Positions 12,719 to 24,130 of a stretch of 64,000 bases of DNA are shown in pieces. Within the stretch, counting starts at the first letter, position 1, and each line of letters begins with the position of its first letter. A model generated the notes under the pieces. The model ran no database searches, had not been told where the DNA came from, and was given only the letters and a program-made list of their open reading frames with translations. This DNA comes from Hyperoodon ampullatus. Its lineage: Eukaryota > Chordata > Mammalia > Artiodactyla > Ziphiidae. The position numbers were made by a program, and so were the translations under genes. Location: NCBI GenBank assembly GCA_949752795.1, contig OX457057.1, positions 5,570,632 through 5,634,631 on the forward strand. Direction: 5' to 3'.

Positions 12719-12869
12719 AGCACCATGATTTTCTCTAACTGGGGGCTGGTTGATCAATTGCTAACTTTGGTCTCAGGAGTGACACAGAAAGGAAGAGGGA
12801 TCCTGGCCTGAGTGGGGCAGCCTCTGAGCTTTTGATGGAGTCAGTGGGGCAGAGTATGAGTTTCCTGCT

Positions 12870-12913
12870 GGGTGGGTGGGTCCTCTGGAGAAACAGTATA
12901 TATAGATAGATAA

Positions 12914-12946
<33 letters not shown>

Positions 12947-13290
12947 GATTTAAAGAAATTGGCTCACACAATTGTGGGGCTGGCAATCTGATTTCTGCCA
13001 GGCAGACCAGCAGGCTGGAGACCCAAGGAAGAGGTGATATTCCCATCTTGAGTCTGAAGGCATCGAGAGGCAGGATTCTTCTTCCTTTCCTTGGGGAACC
13101 TGAGTCTTTTTTTCTTAAGGCCTTCAACTGATTCGATGAGACCTACTCACATTACAGAGGGTAATCTCCTTACCCAAAGTATGTAAAAACTACATCTGCA
13201 GTGATGTCTAGATTAGTGTTTGACCAAATAGCTTGGTCCCGTGGGCTAGACAAGTTGACGCATGAAATTGACCATCACGGGGGAAGAGCC
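12870..13290 (-). mobile_element. Ancient LTR-like retroelement carrying a GA microsatellite
   Basis: It matches the familiar mammalian repeat whose reverse complement opens 'tgatggtcaatttcatgcg' and closes near 'tttctccagaggaccc'. Visible landmarks are GAAATTGGCTCACACAATTG, 'gcctTCAACTGATTCGATGAG' and 'gtgtttgaccaaatagcttgg'. The (GA)n run at 12912-12952 lies at its usual low-complexity position. I read it as an LTR of MaLR/ERVL type, but the subfamily is not certain. It contains no coding region. Confidence 0.5.
12902..12952. repeat. (GATA)/(GA)n microsatellite
   Basis: TATATAGATAGATAAAGAGAGA runs on as nearly pure GA. It sits inside the LTR-like element. Confidence 0.9.
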
Positions 13291-14573
13291 AAGCGCCCTG
13301 GGCCGTCCTCTGCCAGCACCGTGGTCTCTTGGATATGGTGGCCCTACCCCTGCCTGGTCTGCATCTCTCCCACCCCCGACCCCCCACCCTCAGGGGTAGC
13401 TTGTGTGAGGGCTTCAGCAAAGGACAGGAACCACATCAGAAGCCCAGTGCCCTCTGAGTCATGCAACCCAGGCAAGGCCCTTGGGCAGAGAGTAAAGAGG
13501 TTGCCCTGGCTGGTCTGGGAGAAGAGAGGCCAGTATTGTCCGTGGAACTTGGAGAAGCCCTCCAGCCTTTGTCTTGAAGCAAGATCCCACCCAGGTCCAG
13601 ACCCCCAGCCCCTCCAGCCAGGCTGAGGCTCACAGGAGCCTCGGTAGGGCCCTTAGGAAGCAACAAAAGGGATGCCAGAGGTCAAAGGCTACAGCAACCT
13701 CTTCCAAGGAGTGGCTGGGAAGGGTCTGAGACCCCACAGCTGCCACCCAAGACACATCACAGGCCAGGAAATAGTTCCTTTAAGGCGGAACTTGGATGCC
13801 AGCAGTGCCTGACACTTCCACAGTAGAAGCTCAGAGCAATTCTCTTGCTTTTATCTTTTCTTGAGGCTCAGCTTGATGAAAAGTAGCCTATATCTACGGC
13901 TGATAAATAACCAGAAACTTGCTGTATCTGCTTTCATTTGATTTTCTTGAACAATTACCACCAGTGTGCCTTACATTCAGAGTCTGAGATTTTAAGTGGC
14001 TGAAAGAACTTCCCAACTGAGCCAGCCAGGGGCTCCTTTGAAATGTTCTTTGGTGCATTGGAAAGCAACTAGACATGATCTATGGAGGAGGTGGGAAGAG
14101 AGTGTTTTGTGTTAATGGCGTAAACGTTTCCTCCTCTCCCGGGGATGGGACTGTGGGAGGAGGGTTCCCACCCCCCACCCTCAAGCCACAGGAGACTCTG
14201 CCCTGCCAGACCCTCTGAGCTGAAGAGTCACTCCCTGGGCTCAAGCCTGGGCTGCCCACAGGACTGGGTCTAGCCCAGATGATGCCCAACACAATTCTAG
14301 ACGCTGAGCTTGAAGAGAACGGTGTCTAGACAGGAGTCATCCAGAGAAGGTTGATCAGGGTGAGGATGGGTCTGGAGTCCTCAGAACGATTAGGGGAGGA
14401 AGGTGGGATTGTTGAGCTGCAGAAGCCTTAGATGCTGTTTTTGTTCTTCTGTTCTAGTACTCAGGCTATAGTGTGATTCTGCCTCAGCACCAGGAGTGTA
14501 AGCTCCCTGAGGCCAGAGACTGCATCTTTCAATACCCAGAATGGTAGCAGCATGTCTTCAATGCATGTTTAAT
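13291..14573. other. Unique intron
   Basis: No gene or clear repeat. About 13760-14060 is less GC-rich and unremarkable. Confidence 0.35.
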
Positions 14574-15106
14574 GGAAGAAAGGATGGATGGACGGATGGA
14601 TGGATGGATAGGTAGATGGATGGGTAGATGGGTGGATGGAAGATGGGTAGATGAGTAGGTAGATGTGTGGATGGATAGGTGAGTGTATGGATGAATGGGT
14701 GAGTGGATGGGTGGGTGAGTATGTCGGTTGATGGATGGATGGAGGGGTAGGTGGATGGATGGATAGATGGATGAGTAAGTAGATGGGTAGATAGACGGAT
14801 TCATGAGAGGATAGTAGGTAAATGAGTAGATGGAAAGGAGGTTGGATGGATGGGTGGATGGAAGAGTGAGTGGGTGGGTTGATGAATGCATGGAGCAGTA
14901 GGTGGACGGATGGCGAGATGGCTGGGTGAGTGGATGGGTAGATAGATGGATTCATGGGAGGGTAGTAGGTAAATGTGTAGATGGATAGGTGAGTGGATGG
15001 ATGGGTGGATTGATGAGTGAGTGGGTGAGTGGATGGACGGATGGATGGACGGATGGATGGATGGACGGATGGACGGAAGAATGTGTAGACGGATGAGTGA
15101 CATGGA
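14574..15106. repeat. (TGGA)n degenerate tetranucleotide array
   Basis: About 530 bp of imperfect TGGA/TGGG/TAGA repeats. The cleanest runs are at 14583-14610 and 15030-15075. The last 80 bp alternate GGATGGACGGAT, suggesting recent local expansion. It generates the Ser/Thr/His/Pro-rich open frames on the minus strand, which are not genes. Confidence 0.95.
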
Positions 15107-16889
15107 TCTTCCTCGGATCTTTGAAGGACTATCTACCACATCCTGAGAAGCAGAATGCCTGTCCTCTGTGGATCCAGAAGACAAAATCATTCCAGATCCT
15201 CTGGGGCAGCAGATTTGGCCTCAGGTTAGGAAAGAGCTTTATAAAGACTCAGACTGCTTTCGGTGGAATAGGTGGTGTGGAGAGGGAGCGAGCCCCTGTC
15301 CCTGATGAAGAGAAGCCTGCCGGGTGCAGTGGCAGGTGTCTGTGCTGCCAGGAGCAGGGCTGGATGACCTCAGAGGGCCTTCCCAGCACTGAGCTGCCAT
15401 GATTCCTCTTGGGCACCGAGTAAGAGCGGATTGTTCTGGGTCAAGCCGTGGCCCCTGCAGAGGACCTGTGCTGTACCTGTGCTCACCTCGGCAGGCCTGG
15501 TCAAAGGGGATCTGCAGAGAGAACAGAAAGCGTGTGACGCTCAGGCAGGCCTGGCGGAGTGGACTGAGGGGGAGGCAGGAAGAGGCTGCCCAGAAAGCCC
15601 CTGCGGAGTTGGCAGACACAGAAGCAGGGCAGAACCTCCTGGACCTTCCTCCTGGGGTATTCTCAGTGCCCAGGGGCCCTCTTCTGGGGGCAGGTCCCCC
15701 CTTTACTCATGAAAGTCAGGACCCAAAGGAGCAGGGGACAGCCTGAGAGAGCGGCTGGGGACACAACTGGGTGACCAGGGAGGGCAGAGGGCCAAGGGCT
15801 CCAGGAGAGGCTGGCGGCAGGGAAAGGATCCCCTCTGGCCCCGCGCTGGTCCCCCTGGCATCTCTTTCTCTTTAGAAAATCTCATTGCCTGTGGTGTCCA
15901 CTCTGACCATCAATTTGATCTGCGCTCAAGGGTACAGCTGGGGTTCACCTTGTTCTGCTTAAATAATGCAGGTAGTGAGGCTGTTGACAACCTGTCATCT
16001 GCTAGAAAGTGGCTTTGACACGGCCAGAAGCCTGGGAGGGCCCCCGGGGCCTTGGCCCGCACTGGTCCCGCCAGGTGCTTGAGCGGCCTTCAGGCAGAGG
16101 CCAGGCCCTGGGCCGGGCCCACATTGGACGGATGGGAACTGGACGCCTCCCTGGCCTTTTCCCAGAAGGACGATCTATTGGGAAGTCCTAAGATGAAAGG
16201 CAGGGCAGCAGCTGCCTGGATAAGGAGCCTGCGTTTTGTGTTGGGGGGGACGGCACGTGGGGCGGCCTGGCCCGCAGGGCTGGGGGCCGTGCTGAGTCAC
16301 TTCCTGGCAGAGGACGCGCTGTGCCCTCCCCGCCCCGCCTGCCGCCTGCCTCCTGCTGGCCTGGGTAGCTGACAGATGAGGGGTTGGTGATGAGTCTCCT
16401 GCTTGTCCCTGAGCCTGGCTTGGATTTTTTTTTTTTTTTAATGTTTAAAAATTCCCCACAGCGTGGCAGGTGCCCGGCTGCCGGGTCACCCCATCGGCTG
16501 TTCTGTCATCAGACATCATGTTTACCCGTCAGACACTGTTTTCCTGACACTCAACACTCCAAATAATGATGTCGTTGGAGCATCTTCATGAATGATGCAT
16601 GAGTCTCCGCTCGACTTTGGGTGTTAACACCACATCAAAGCCCTGCTTCCCGGGCGCCGGCGGGCGGCAGGAGGGGCGCCCTGGCTGTGGCCTCCAAGCC
16701 CCTCGGGGATGTTGAGGACCCTCCAGCTCAGCCTCAGGGCTCTCTGCCCCCAGCCCCAGCCCAGCCGGCCACCCACCAAGCCACAGCGCAGACAGAAGAG
16801 CAGAGTTCTAGGAATGGGGTCTGGGGTGTGGTCCCTGCTGTCACCTGTGCCCTGTAACCTTGCGGGGAATGTCGGAGCTCACGGCCCAC
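15107..16889. other. Unique GC-rich intron
   Basis: No gene or assignable repeat. It contains a T13 run near 16427-16439. Open frames are GC-driven. Confidence 0.35.
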
Positions 16890-16982
16890 GTCCCCACCGG
16901 ACCTCCACCACCCACAGTCTGTGTGACCTCGAGCAGGTCCCCTGCTTCTCGAAGCTTCCCCTTCCTGCCTGTGAAGCCAGGC
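16890..16982 (+). repeat. MIR SINE fragment
   Basis: 'gtctgtgtgacctcgagcag' followed by 'cctgcttctcgaagcttcc' fits the MIR core ('gctgtgtgaccttgggcaag'). Confidence 0.5.
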
Positions 16983-17324
16983 GGGGCTGGCTCCCTCACA
17001 GGGTGGCCGTGAAGGTCCCTGGCGGGTGGGACCAGCCAAGGCGCGGTGGCTGCTATATTATTCACTACTATCACCTCCCCTCCCCTGCCTTTCTTTTCCG
17101 GGCTCTAGAACGAGAGGGTTGAGCTACGTGCTCCCCACACCTCCTTCTCCCCTGCCACACAGGTCTCTGCTTGTTCTGGGACTGGGTTCCAGGAAGCTGC
17201 AGAGAGGCCTCGGCCTGCTGAGCAGATTTGCGGGGACATTTCTTAACAAACACTGGGACGGGGAGCCCTCAGGGGGCAGAGGCGTGGACCAGCCCCACGC
17301 TCGGAGAGTGCACAGTGCAGAGTG

Positions 17325-17996
17325 GTTGTGTATGCACACACGCGGGCATGTGCACACAGTACAGGCATGTGCACACACACGGGCATGTGCACACAGTACA
17401 GGCATGTGCACACCGTACAGGCATGTGCACACACACGGGCATGTGCACACCGTACAGGCATGTGCACCCGGTACAGGCATGTGCGCACAGTACAGGCGTG
17501 TACACACAGTACAGGCATGTGCGCACACACGGGCATGTGCACACGGTACAGGCATGTGCACCCAGTACAGGCATGTGCACACACACGGGCATGTGCACAC
17601 AGTACAGGCATGTACACATAGTATAGGCATGTGCACACACACGGGCATGTGCACACGGTACAGGCATGTGCACCCAGTACAGGCGTGTGCACCCAGTACG
17701 GGCGTGTACACACGGTACGGGCATGTGCACACGGTACGGGCATGTGCACACGGTACAGGCATGTGCACACACGGGCATGTGCACACATGGGCATATGCAC
17801 ACAGTATAGGCATGTACACACACATGCATGCACAGGCACACGTGCATGCACACATATGCATGCACAGGCACACGTGCATGTGCGTGAACATACACGTACA
17901 CAGTATACCCATGCACACATGCGTGCACAGGTACACATGTGTGCACACACCTGAACACACGCATGCACACACACACACACACACACACAGCATCCA
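17325..17996. repeat. CA-rich minisatellite, unit about 18-20 bp
   Basis: Two alternating units, GTACAGGCATGTGCACAC and ACACGGGCATGTGCACAC, repeat from 17330 to about 17815. After that come looser CATGCACAGGCACACGTG units, ending in (CA)n at 17967-17988. Nearly the whole block alternates purine and pyrimidine and is dense in the palindromes GTGCAC and GCATGC. It is open in several frames on both strands only because the unit lacks stops. Confidence 0.95.
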
Positions 17997-20399
17997 CAGA
18001 GAACATGAGGACTCTCTGATGCCTGCAGAGCTAGCTCAGCGCAGAGACGGTGCAGCCAGGGGCTCCGAGGAGGAGGCGGCACAGCTCGGTTCTCTCTGCC
18101 CCCCCATCTGCCCTTCCCCACAGTCAGCTCCCTCGGGAGGGCGGGGTCTGCCGCTCGTGAACACGTGGTACCAGACACCCAATTCAGGCTTAATAAATCT
18201 GGGCCAAATGTAGGGAATTTACAGCTGGGTTTTGAGCTCTGGGGGCGCACAGTGAACCAGACTGATCCGGCATGATTAGCCGACACCTCCCACCCAGCCT
18301 TGGTTTCTCCCGTAGGATTAAGGAGGGAAACCTGCCAGTTAGATCCCAACACTTCAAATGTTCTGCTTTCTGCTGTTCAAAAGCGATGAGGCTCCCAGGG
18401 AACCTGTCAGCAGTGGTCGTAGAGAGCAGAGGGACAGCCCCTGACCCCAGGGAGGGGAGGCCCACGGAGCCGCAGACCCTGCACTGGCCAGAACTGGCCT
18501 CTGCCCTGGAAGCAGGATTCTGGCCCAGCTGTGGGTTTTACTTTCTTCCTAAACAACGTGGGAGCAGGATGGCAGAAGGGTGCTCTGGTCCCACTGCTGA
18601 CCCAGGGGTCCAGGGGAAGAGGAAGATGACCCAGCCCAGGGCCTGAGCCTGACCAGGGTGGGCCTGAGCGAGCAGGAGGCCAGCTGTGCCCGACAGTGGA
18701 ACATGACCGGTGGGCCCGTGTGGCCCGCCACGGATGAGTGCAATTCACAAGCGAGTCAGGCAAGAGCTGCATGTGGCTGAAGGCGGGCTCCGGCCTCGGC
18801 TGTCAGGCGCCTTCCCTTCCCCAGATACGCTCGGGCGCCAGGCAGAGCCAGGCCTGCTGTTGCCTCAGGTTGCCCCTCGCCGCCCCCTGCCCCGGGGCCG
18901 CCCCTGACGTGACCGCCTGGTCCTCAAGGCTCTGTGCCTCCTCCAGCGCCCCCTCAGCCTGTGACAGTGCCGGCCCGCGCTGCTCGGAGCCCGCTGGGGG
19001 CGTGTGGAGGGATGCCGGCCAGGCGTGGGCCTTCTGACGTTTCTGGAGACCGTGGACTGTGCAGAGGCCAGACTGAGAGCCAGGCCAGCACTCAAAGGGC
19101 GGAGCTGTCCTGCTGGGGCCCTTGGGGGACATGACTGCCCTTTGCGGCTTAATAAGACATTTCAGAGACATGGGTCAGGCGGAGTGGAAGGTGGTGGAAG
19201 TGACATGCGGGCCTGCGGAAGCAAAGATTCCCAGCCCCGCGCCCCTCCTCCCATCCAGGAGCCCCCTGCCCCCCAGCTGCTCTTTTCCCCCAAACACCCC
19301 ACATTCTTCACTGATCATTCCACACCCACTGGTCTCATCTCCCCCGCCAAGTGTGTGTTTCCTGAAGGCAGGGACCCCAGCTGAGAAATCTTCATGTCCC
19401 TCTCCCGTGGCATCAGCAGATGCCCAACCAGACCCACGACCCACGGATTAAAGGACCTGGGAGAGAGGGAGCCTGAAGCCATCGGGCAATTGCCTCTAAT
19501 CCATGGGTAACCCAGGGCTGGGTGTGAACTCCGGTTCTGGCCACGCAGCTAGATTTTCCCCTTGGAATTGGAATGTAGAGCCAAGCCCCCGAGCCCTAGG
19601 TGATGCCCCGCGGAAGTCCTGTCATTGATCTGCTCATTTAGTCAAGACCCACTGTGTGCCCGGCGCTGTGCTGGGATGGACAGACCAGGAGGGAAGAGGG
19701 TCCTGAGCCTGGTGCGGGCTGGAAGACGGTCAGCGCTGGCTGCTCCCAACGCACACAGGAGGGGCCCCAGGCCAGCCCGGGGTGACCTCTGGAGCTGGAA
19801 AAGCCAGAGCTGGGGTTTGGAGGACCAGCAGTGGCCCGCCAGGCCCCGAGGGAGAGGATGCACAGAAGCGCAGAAGAGCATCCATCCCTTCGGAACCTGC
19901 AGAAGCATGTATGATATGGTCCTTGCCCGCAAGGAGGTGGTGACAGATTGAGGATGAGTTAAATAGGACAAGAGTTGAGCCCCATTGCCAAGCAGGGAAC
20001 GGGAGCCGGGGCATGAGAAAGCACGTGATTAAGTGCTGGGCGAGTCACACCCACCGCTGTGTGGGGAGAGCTGTAGGTGGCAGGGGAGGCTGGACTCTGG
20101 GGGGTGGGTGGGCAGAGAGGTGACGTTAGCAGGAGAAATGACCGTGTAAGCAGAAGCCCGAGGCTGGAAGGTTCAGGCTGCATCGGGGAGCAGTTTGGCT
20201 GGAGCGTATGAGTTGGGGTGAGAGCTGTGTGAGGGGCTCCTTTCAGGCCACTGGGCTGGCCCGTCTGCCCCCCACCCAGCACCCCCCCAGGACCTTGGGA
20301 GCTCATCCTGCGTCCCTGACCCCCCTTCACCGTTCTGCATCCCATTCCAGCCCCAGGCACTTATTTATGCCCATCTCCCCCTGCTCAAAACCAGACCCC

Positions 20400-20720
20400 A
20401 GAGACAAACAGGGAGACATAAAAATGAGAAAAGATGAAGATTCATTGACGCCAGAACCGACTCTATTCTGGAAAATTGAAATAGTTTGTATGTAATGACA
20501 ACGGGGGCACCACACGACCTTCCCGGAACAACTTCCCAGATATATGACAGCGACGACCGTCGTCCCGTTGGCGCTGACACACCGAAGGCTCCCCAAGGCT
20601 ACCACTTAAAAAATGTCTCCCGTGTCATTAACATTCCTCACTCGGTGATGTTAATGGCTCATACTGCTATCAGCAGTAACAAATTTCCAGGACTTATAAA
20701 ACGGCACCACCCCCGGAGAC
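20400..20720. other. Candidate conserved noncoding element with CpG palindrome
   Basis: Non-repetitive AT-rich block with scattered intact CpGs, unusual for neutral AT-rich mammalian DNA. It contains GACGAC-C-GTCGTC, an inverted repeat at 20552-20564, plus 'gtgtcattaacattcctcac' and 'ggtgatgttaatggctcat'. Conservation is inferred and not tested. Confidence 0.35.
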
Positions 20721-20911
20721 AGCCCAGAACAATCTGCCATCAGCCTGCCCGGCCCCAGCTAGACCATGAACATCACATCAGGCTTATCCGGTGGGCCCCG
20801 CTGCCACCCCGAGGCTCACACCCTCCTCCCTCACCTTGAACCCTGGGAAACTTGGGGCAGCTGCATCCACTTCCCCTTGGCCTTCAGGCGCTATTGATGC
20901 TGCTGGGTGAT

Positions 20912-20962
20912 GGGGGCGGGGGCGGGGGGGGCGGGGGGAGGGATGCTGCAGGGGGCGGGGGA
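20912..20962 (+). other. G-quadruplex-prone G-run
   Basis: Runs of 5-8 G separated by single C (GGGGGCGGGGGCGGGGGGG) are followed by a second GGGGGCGGGGG. This meets the four-tract G4 pattern on the coding strand. Confidence 0.8.
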
Positions 20963-21417
20963 GGTCTTGCACTCAGAATCAGGGCTCTGAGCCAGGGCAG
21001 GCGTTACACTTCCTGACCGCTACTGCCTTTCTGCTGCCTGGCCCGCCGCTCCGCACACCTGCAAAGATCAGACCCGCTTCCTCATTCGTTCATTCATTCA
21101 TCCATCCATGCGGCAACTCATTTTCTGAAATGATTGCAACGCTGCATGGATGAGTGGGCCACACCCAGGATGTGGTCCAGCGACTTCCCGTCCTGAAGGA
21201 TGTGAGCAATGCCAGGCAGAGGGGCAAGCGCGGGACCTGGGATGTCAGAGCCCGCAGAGCTCCAGTCCCCGCTGCAGGAGTAGCTCATGGGAATCAAAGA
21301 AGCTGGCCACTCACAGGTCGGGCAAAGCAGGCCTCCTACCTCACCCGAGTCCTCCCAGGTGGCTGATGCTTAAATCTGCCCTCCGAGGCAAACAGGAAGT
21401 GTATGACGTGGAGGTGG

Positions 21418-21612
21418 GCAGCTCAGGCTCTGGAGCAGGCTGCCTGAGTGTGGATCTGACCAAACATGGACCAGCTGTCATTCTTCTGAACACCAGTTTT
21501 CATAGCTGTGAAATGGGACTAAAAACGTCCTCAGAGTTGTTAAGGAGGCCAGATGAAACAATGCATGTCCAGGATACAGCACTCGTCTTGGCCCAAAGTA
21601 AATGCTCAAGAG
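21418..21612 (+). repeat. MIR SINE
   Basis: Sense MIR from 'gctcaggctctggagcaggc' through 'gctgtgaaatgggactaaaa' to 'aaagtaaatgctcaa'. Close to full length. Confidence 0.7.
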
Positions 21613-21861
21613 ATGAAGACTCACTGCTCATTGGGGGGATTTTCTCATTCCGCTCTGGGCTTAATGCTCCTCAAAAGGCAGAAGCCCCTGTGAGGGGTTT
21701 GAGTGGCACCTCCATTTGGAAAGACTGCGTTTGATGGGAGGAGAGATGAAAGGTCACTTCCAGGAGGTGGGAGAGATACAGGGAAGTGACAGCCTGCTAA
21801 AAGGGGTAGCTGGCATTGCTGCCTCCCGGTTCTGGCCAGCCCTGCCCAGTTTGGGCACCAT

Positions 21862-22045
21862 GAGTGACTTACAAGCCCCCGCCTCAGTTTCTCCATCTCC
21901 AAGCCAGCCTCCCCAGCCTTGCACTCCTGTCCAGCACCTACGATAGCTATTTGTGGGATGTTTTGAACAGGACTGCTGGGGAAATCTAATGAGATAATGA
22001 ATGAGCAAGGGCTTTGAAAATACCCAGTGTTTTGTAAATGTAAGA
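21862..22045 (+). repeat. MIR SINE
   Basis: 'gtgacttacaagcccccgcc', 'cagtttctccatctcc', 'aatctaatgagataatgaat' and 'gggctttgaaaatacccagt' occur in MIR order. Confidence 0.6.
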
Positions 22046-22370
22046 GATTTTTTACTCCCATTTACCACCCTTTTAAAAGGATGTTTTCCCTCAATTCAGC
22101 CAAATTTAACTTGGACGATAAAGCGCCCAGCCCGGACGTCCCCAGCTATAATTTTCCCGCTTCCTTGCGCCTCCGAATATTAAAACACAAAGGCTCCCAT
22201 TGCCCAGAGAAACCAAAACAGCAGCACATTAGAGGCGCGATTGCACAAACGGAATTCAAAGTGATATTTCAAAGGGGTGTTCTGTTTATATAAACCTTGA
22301 GAGCACTGGAATGTCAGCAGAACTTTGAAATTAAAATTGCTCCTTTTTTCATACGCTTCTCACTCTGTTA
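22046..22370. other. AT-rich candidate conserved noncoding element
   Basis: A non-repetitive block downstream of the MIR with CpG-containing islets (GATAAAGCGCCCAG, AGAGGCGCGATTGC) in AT-rich sequence. No repeat family is recognised. Only a comparative alignment would settle it. Confidence 0.3.
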
Positions 22371-23698
22371 TTGAGCCTGTGTCTTGGGATAGGAGGAGGT
22401 TAGAAACCACTTGGGGTTTACTTTATAGCGTTAGAAATGCTCAGAGATGAGACAGGGAGGCTTCCTAAAGGCTCCAGGCCAAGGCCAAGGCCAAGTCTGT
22501 TAAAGGGACAGCGCTGTCCACAGTGCTGAAAAGGAAGGCCAGGCCCCAGGCTGTGACGGGAGGACTTCTGGGTGAGGGGTCCTTCTCCAGGGGCACATTC
22601 CCCGTTGCTCCCTAGAATCCTGGAGAAAGGACAGACCCCAGGGGAGGCCAAGTCTCCTGAACAGGTGGGGGGATGGGGCACTGGAAGGCAGAGGGAGACG
22701 CGTGAAGGGGACGGGAGACGGAGCTGCCAGAGTGACAGCTGCCGTGGAAATCAGAAGAGAGAGGTGGGCACAGAGCTGGAGGAACTGGAAAATAAACTAG
22801 TAAAATAGAGAGATATACCCAGTGACAGCGGGGAGATAAATGGAGCAAGTTATACGAAGGGCTCATTGTTGTGCAAATATTTGGGGCTCTATAAAATAAG
22901 GCTCTTTATTATAAATCTGTCTCCCGAATAAGGCTTGCCATCCCACAGGTGTCAGCTACAGTGAAGTTTTCCCTCTAAGACATGGAGGGTTGAGCTCTCG
23001 AGGTAAATGTGGCTGCAACTGCTCTTTCTGTTTCATAAGTAGCCCTTCCCACCGGGAAGTGTGGCTGCTGAGAGCCAAGAGAAGGGGCCAGGCATGAGGC
23101 CCAGGCCACTGTGGGCTCAGCTATGGGCTGCTTTGGCGGCCTTGACCTTCGTTTCCAGCCAGGAGGCTGCTAGGGCTGTGTGGTGACCTGGAATCCAGGA
23201 GACTGAGATACCTGGGTCGTGGAGGGCTTGCCCTTGGCTGAGGGGTCTCTCAAGCCTGTCTATAAATGTCAGGAAGACATGTTTACTAGGACCCTCTCCA
23301 CCTCCAATGGGAGAGAAGGTGACAACACAAAAGTGTAGCAGCAGAGTCAGGTAAGGCAAGAAGAAAACTTTAGGGGGTTATCAAGCCCCTCTTTATGGAC
23401 TTCTGAAAGTATAGACAGCCTTCTGCCTGATGGGGCTCAAGGCAATCCCTCCTGGAACCAAGGGAAGTGTGAGGAGATTTCAGGAGCTTGGGAAGTTTTC
23501 TGGAAGGACCTGAGTCCACCCTCTGGTTCTCAGGCCAGCATATCAGCAGAGCAAGTAAGGTCTCAAAGCTGATGGGTACTCAGATCTTGGAGCGGCATCT
23601 TCCCCTGCTAATCAGACACTCAGATACCCAGGAGCACACAGGCAGGGGGATGGACATCACACTGGTAGGGTTCACCCTGAAGATGTTGGTCAGTGCAT

Positions 23699-23700
<2 letters not shown>
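22371..23700. other. Unique intron
   Basis: No gene or clear repeat is seen. Confidence 0.35.

Positions 23701-23748
<48 letters not shown>
23701..23748. repeat. (AC)24 microsatellite, uninterrupted
   Basis: Forty-eight bases of perfect AC dinucleotide, likely to vary in length between individuals. Confidence 0.98.
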
Positions 23749-23750
<2 letters not shown>

Positions 23751-23961
23751 CTTAAGGTATCTAAGGCACTATTTCCAGAGGACCAGGATCTAAGTTTCTT
23801 AGAGAAATTGGCTCTCAGATCTGAAGTCTTCTCAATGGTGAAACAGTCCAACCAGTGGAGGGTCAAGAGTCTCCAGTGTTCACACGTCCAGCATGGGAGC
23901 CAAGCTGGTCAGAGCAAAATGAGATTGCTCTGTGTTCCAGGGATGGTACTAACATGAAACT

Positions 23962-24130
23962 GTGACCAGAAGCAGGTTCCCTAACTTCTCTGAGCCCATT
24001 TCCTCAGCCCTTAAGAGGAGCTGATCATTGCAAGAGGGCCCGCTAAGGCTCTTAGGTAGATTCAGTACAGGAAGGCTTATAAAGCCTGCAGCCCAGGGCC
24101 TGGCACAGATAAACGTGTGCTCTTATTAGC
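23962..24130 (+). repeat. MIR SINE
   Basis: 'ttccctaacttctctgagcc', 'catttcctcagccctta', 'agggcctggcacagataaac' and 'gtgctcttattagc' follow the MIR consensus. Confidence 0.65.

Larger units (their letters stand above)
17997..21417. other. Unique intron with CpG-rich and candidate conserved stretches
   Basis: No gene was found. 18765-19040 is CpG-rich (for example GGGCGCCAGGC, CCGGCCCGCGCTGCTCGG) but short. 19620-19980 looks like an eroded antisense L2/MIR ('cactgtgtgcccggcgctgt'). 20400-20720 and the G-rich stretch at 20912-20962 are listed separately. Confidence 0.4.

Noticed and set aside
14529..15190. Three minus-strand frames of 120-129 codons
   Set aside because: They are translations of the GGAT array (Ser/Thr/His/Pro/Ile repeats).
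17325..17815. Regular repeats of about 18-20 bp resembling a CRISPR array
   Set aside because: There are no unique spacers of constant length and no cas genes, and the context is mammalian. It is a minisatellite.
17026..18213. 395-codon + strand frame and 369-, 289- and 245-codon minus frames
   Set aside because: All are produced by the CA-rich minisatellite, whose unit lacks stops in several frames. The peptides are periodic Cys/His/Thr repeats without a domain.
18949..18966. CTCF-like AGCGCCCCCTCAGC
   Set aside because: The GGGGGCGCT half is present but the CCA half is missing, so it is too weak to list.
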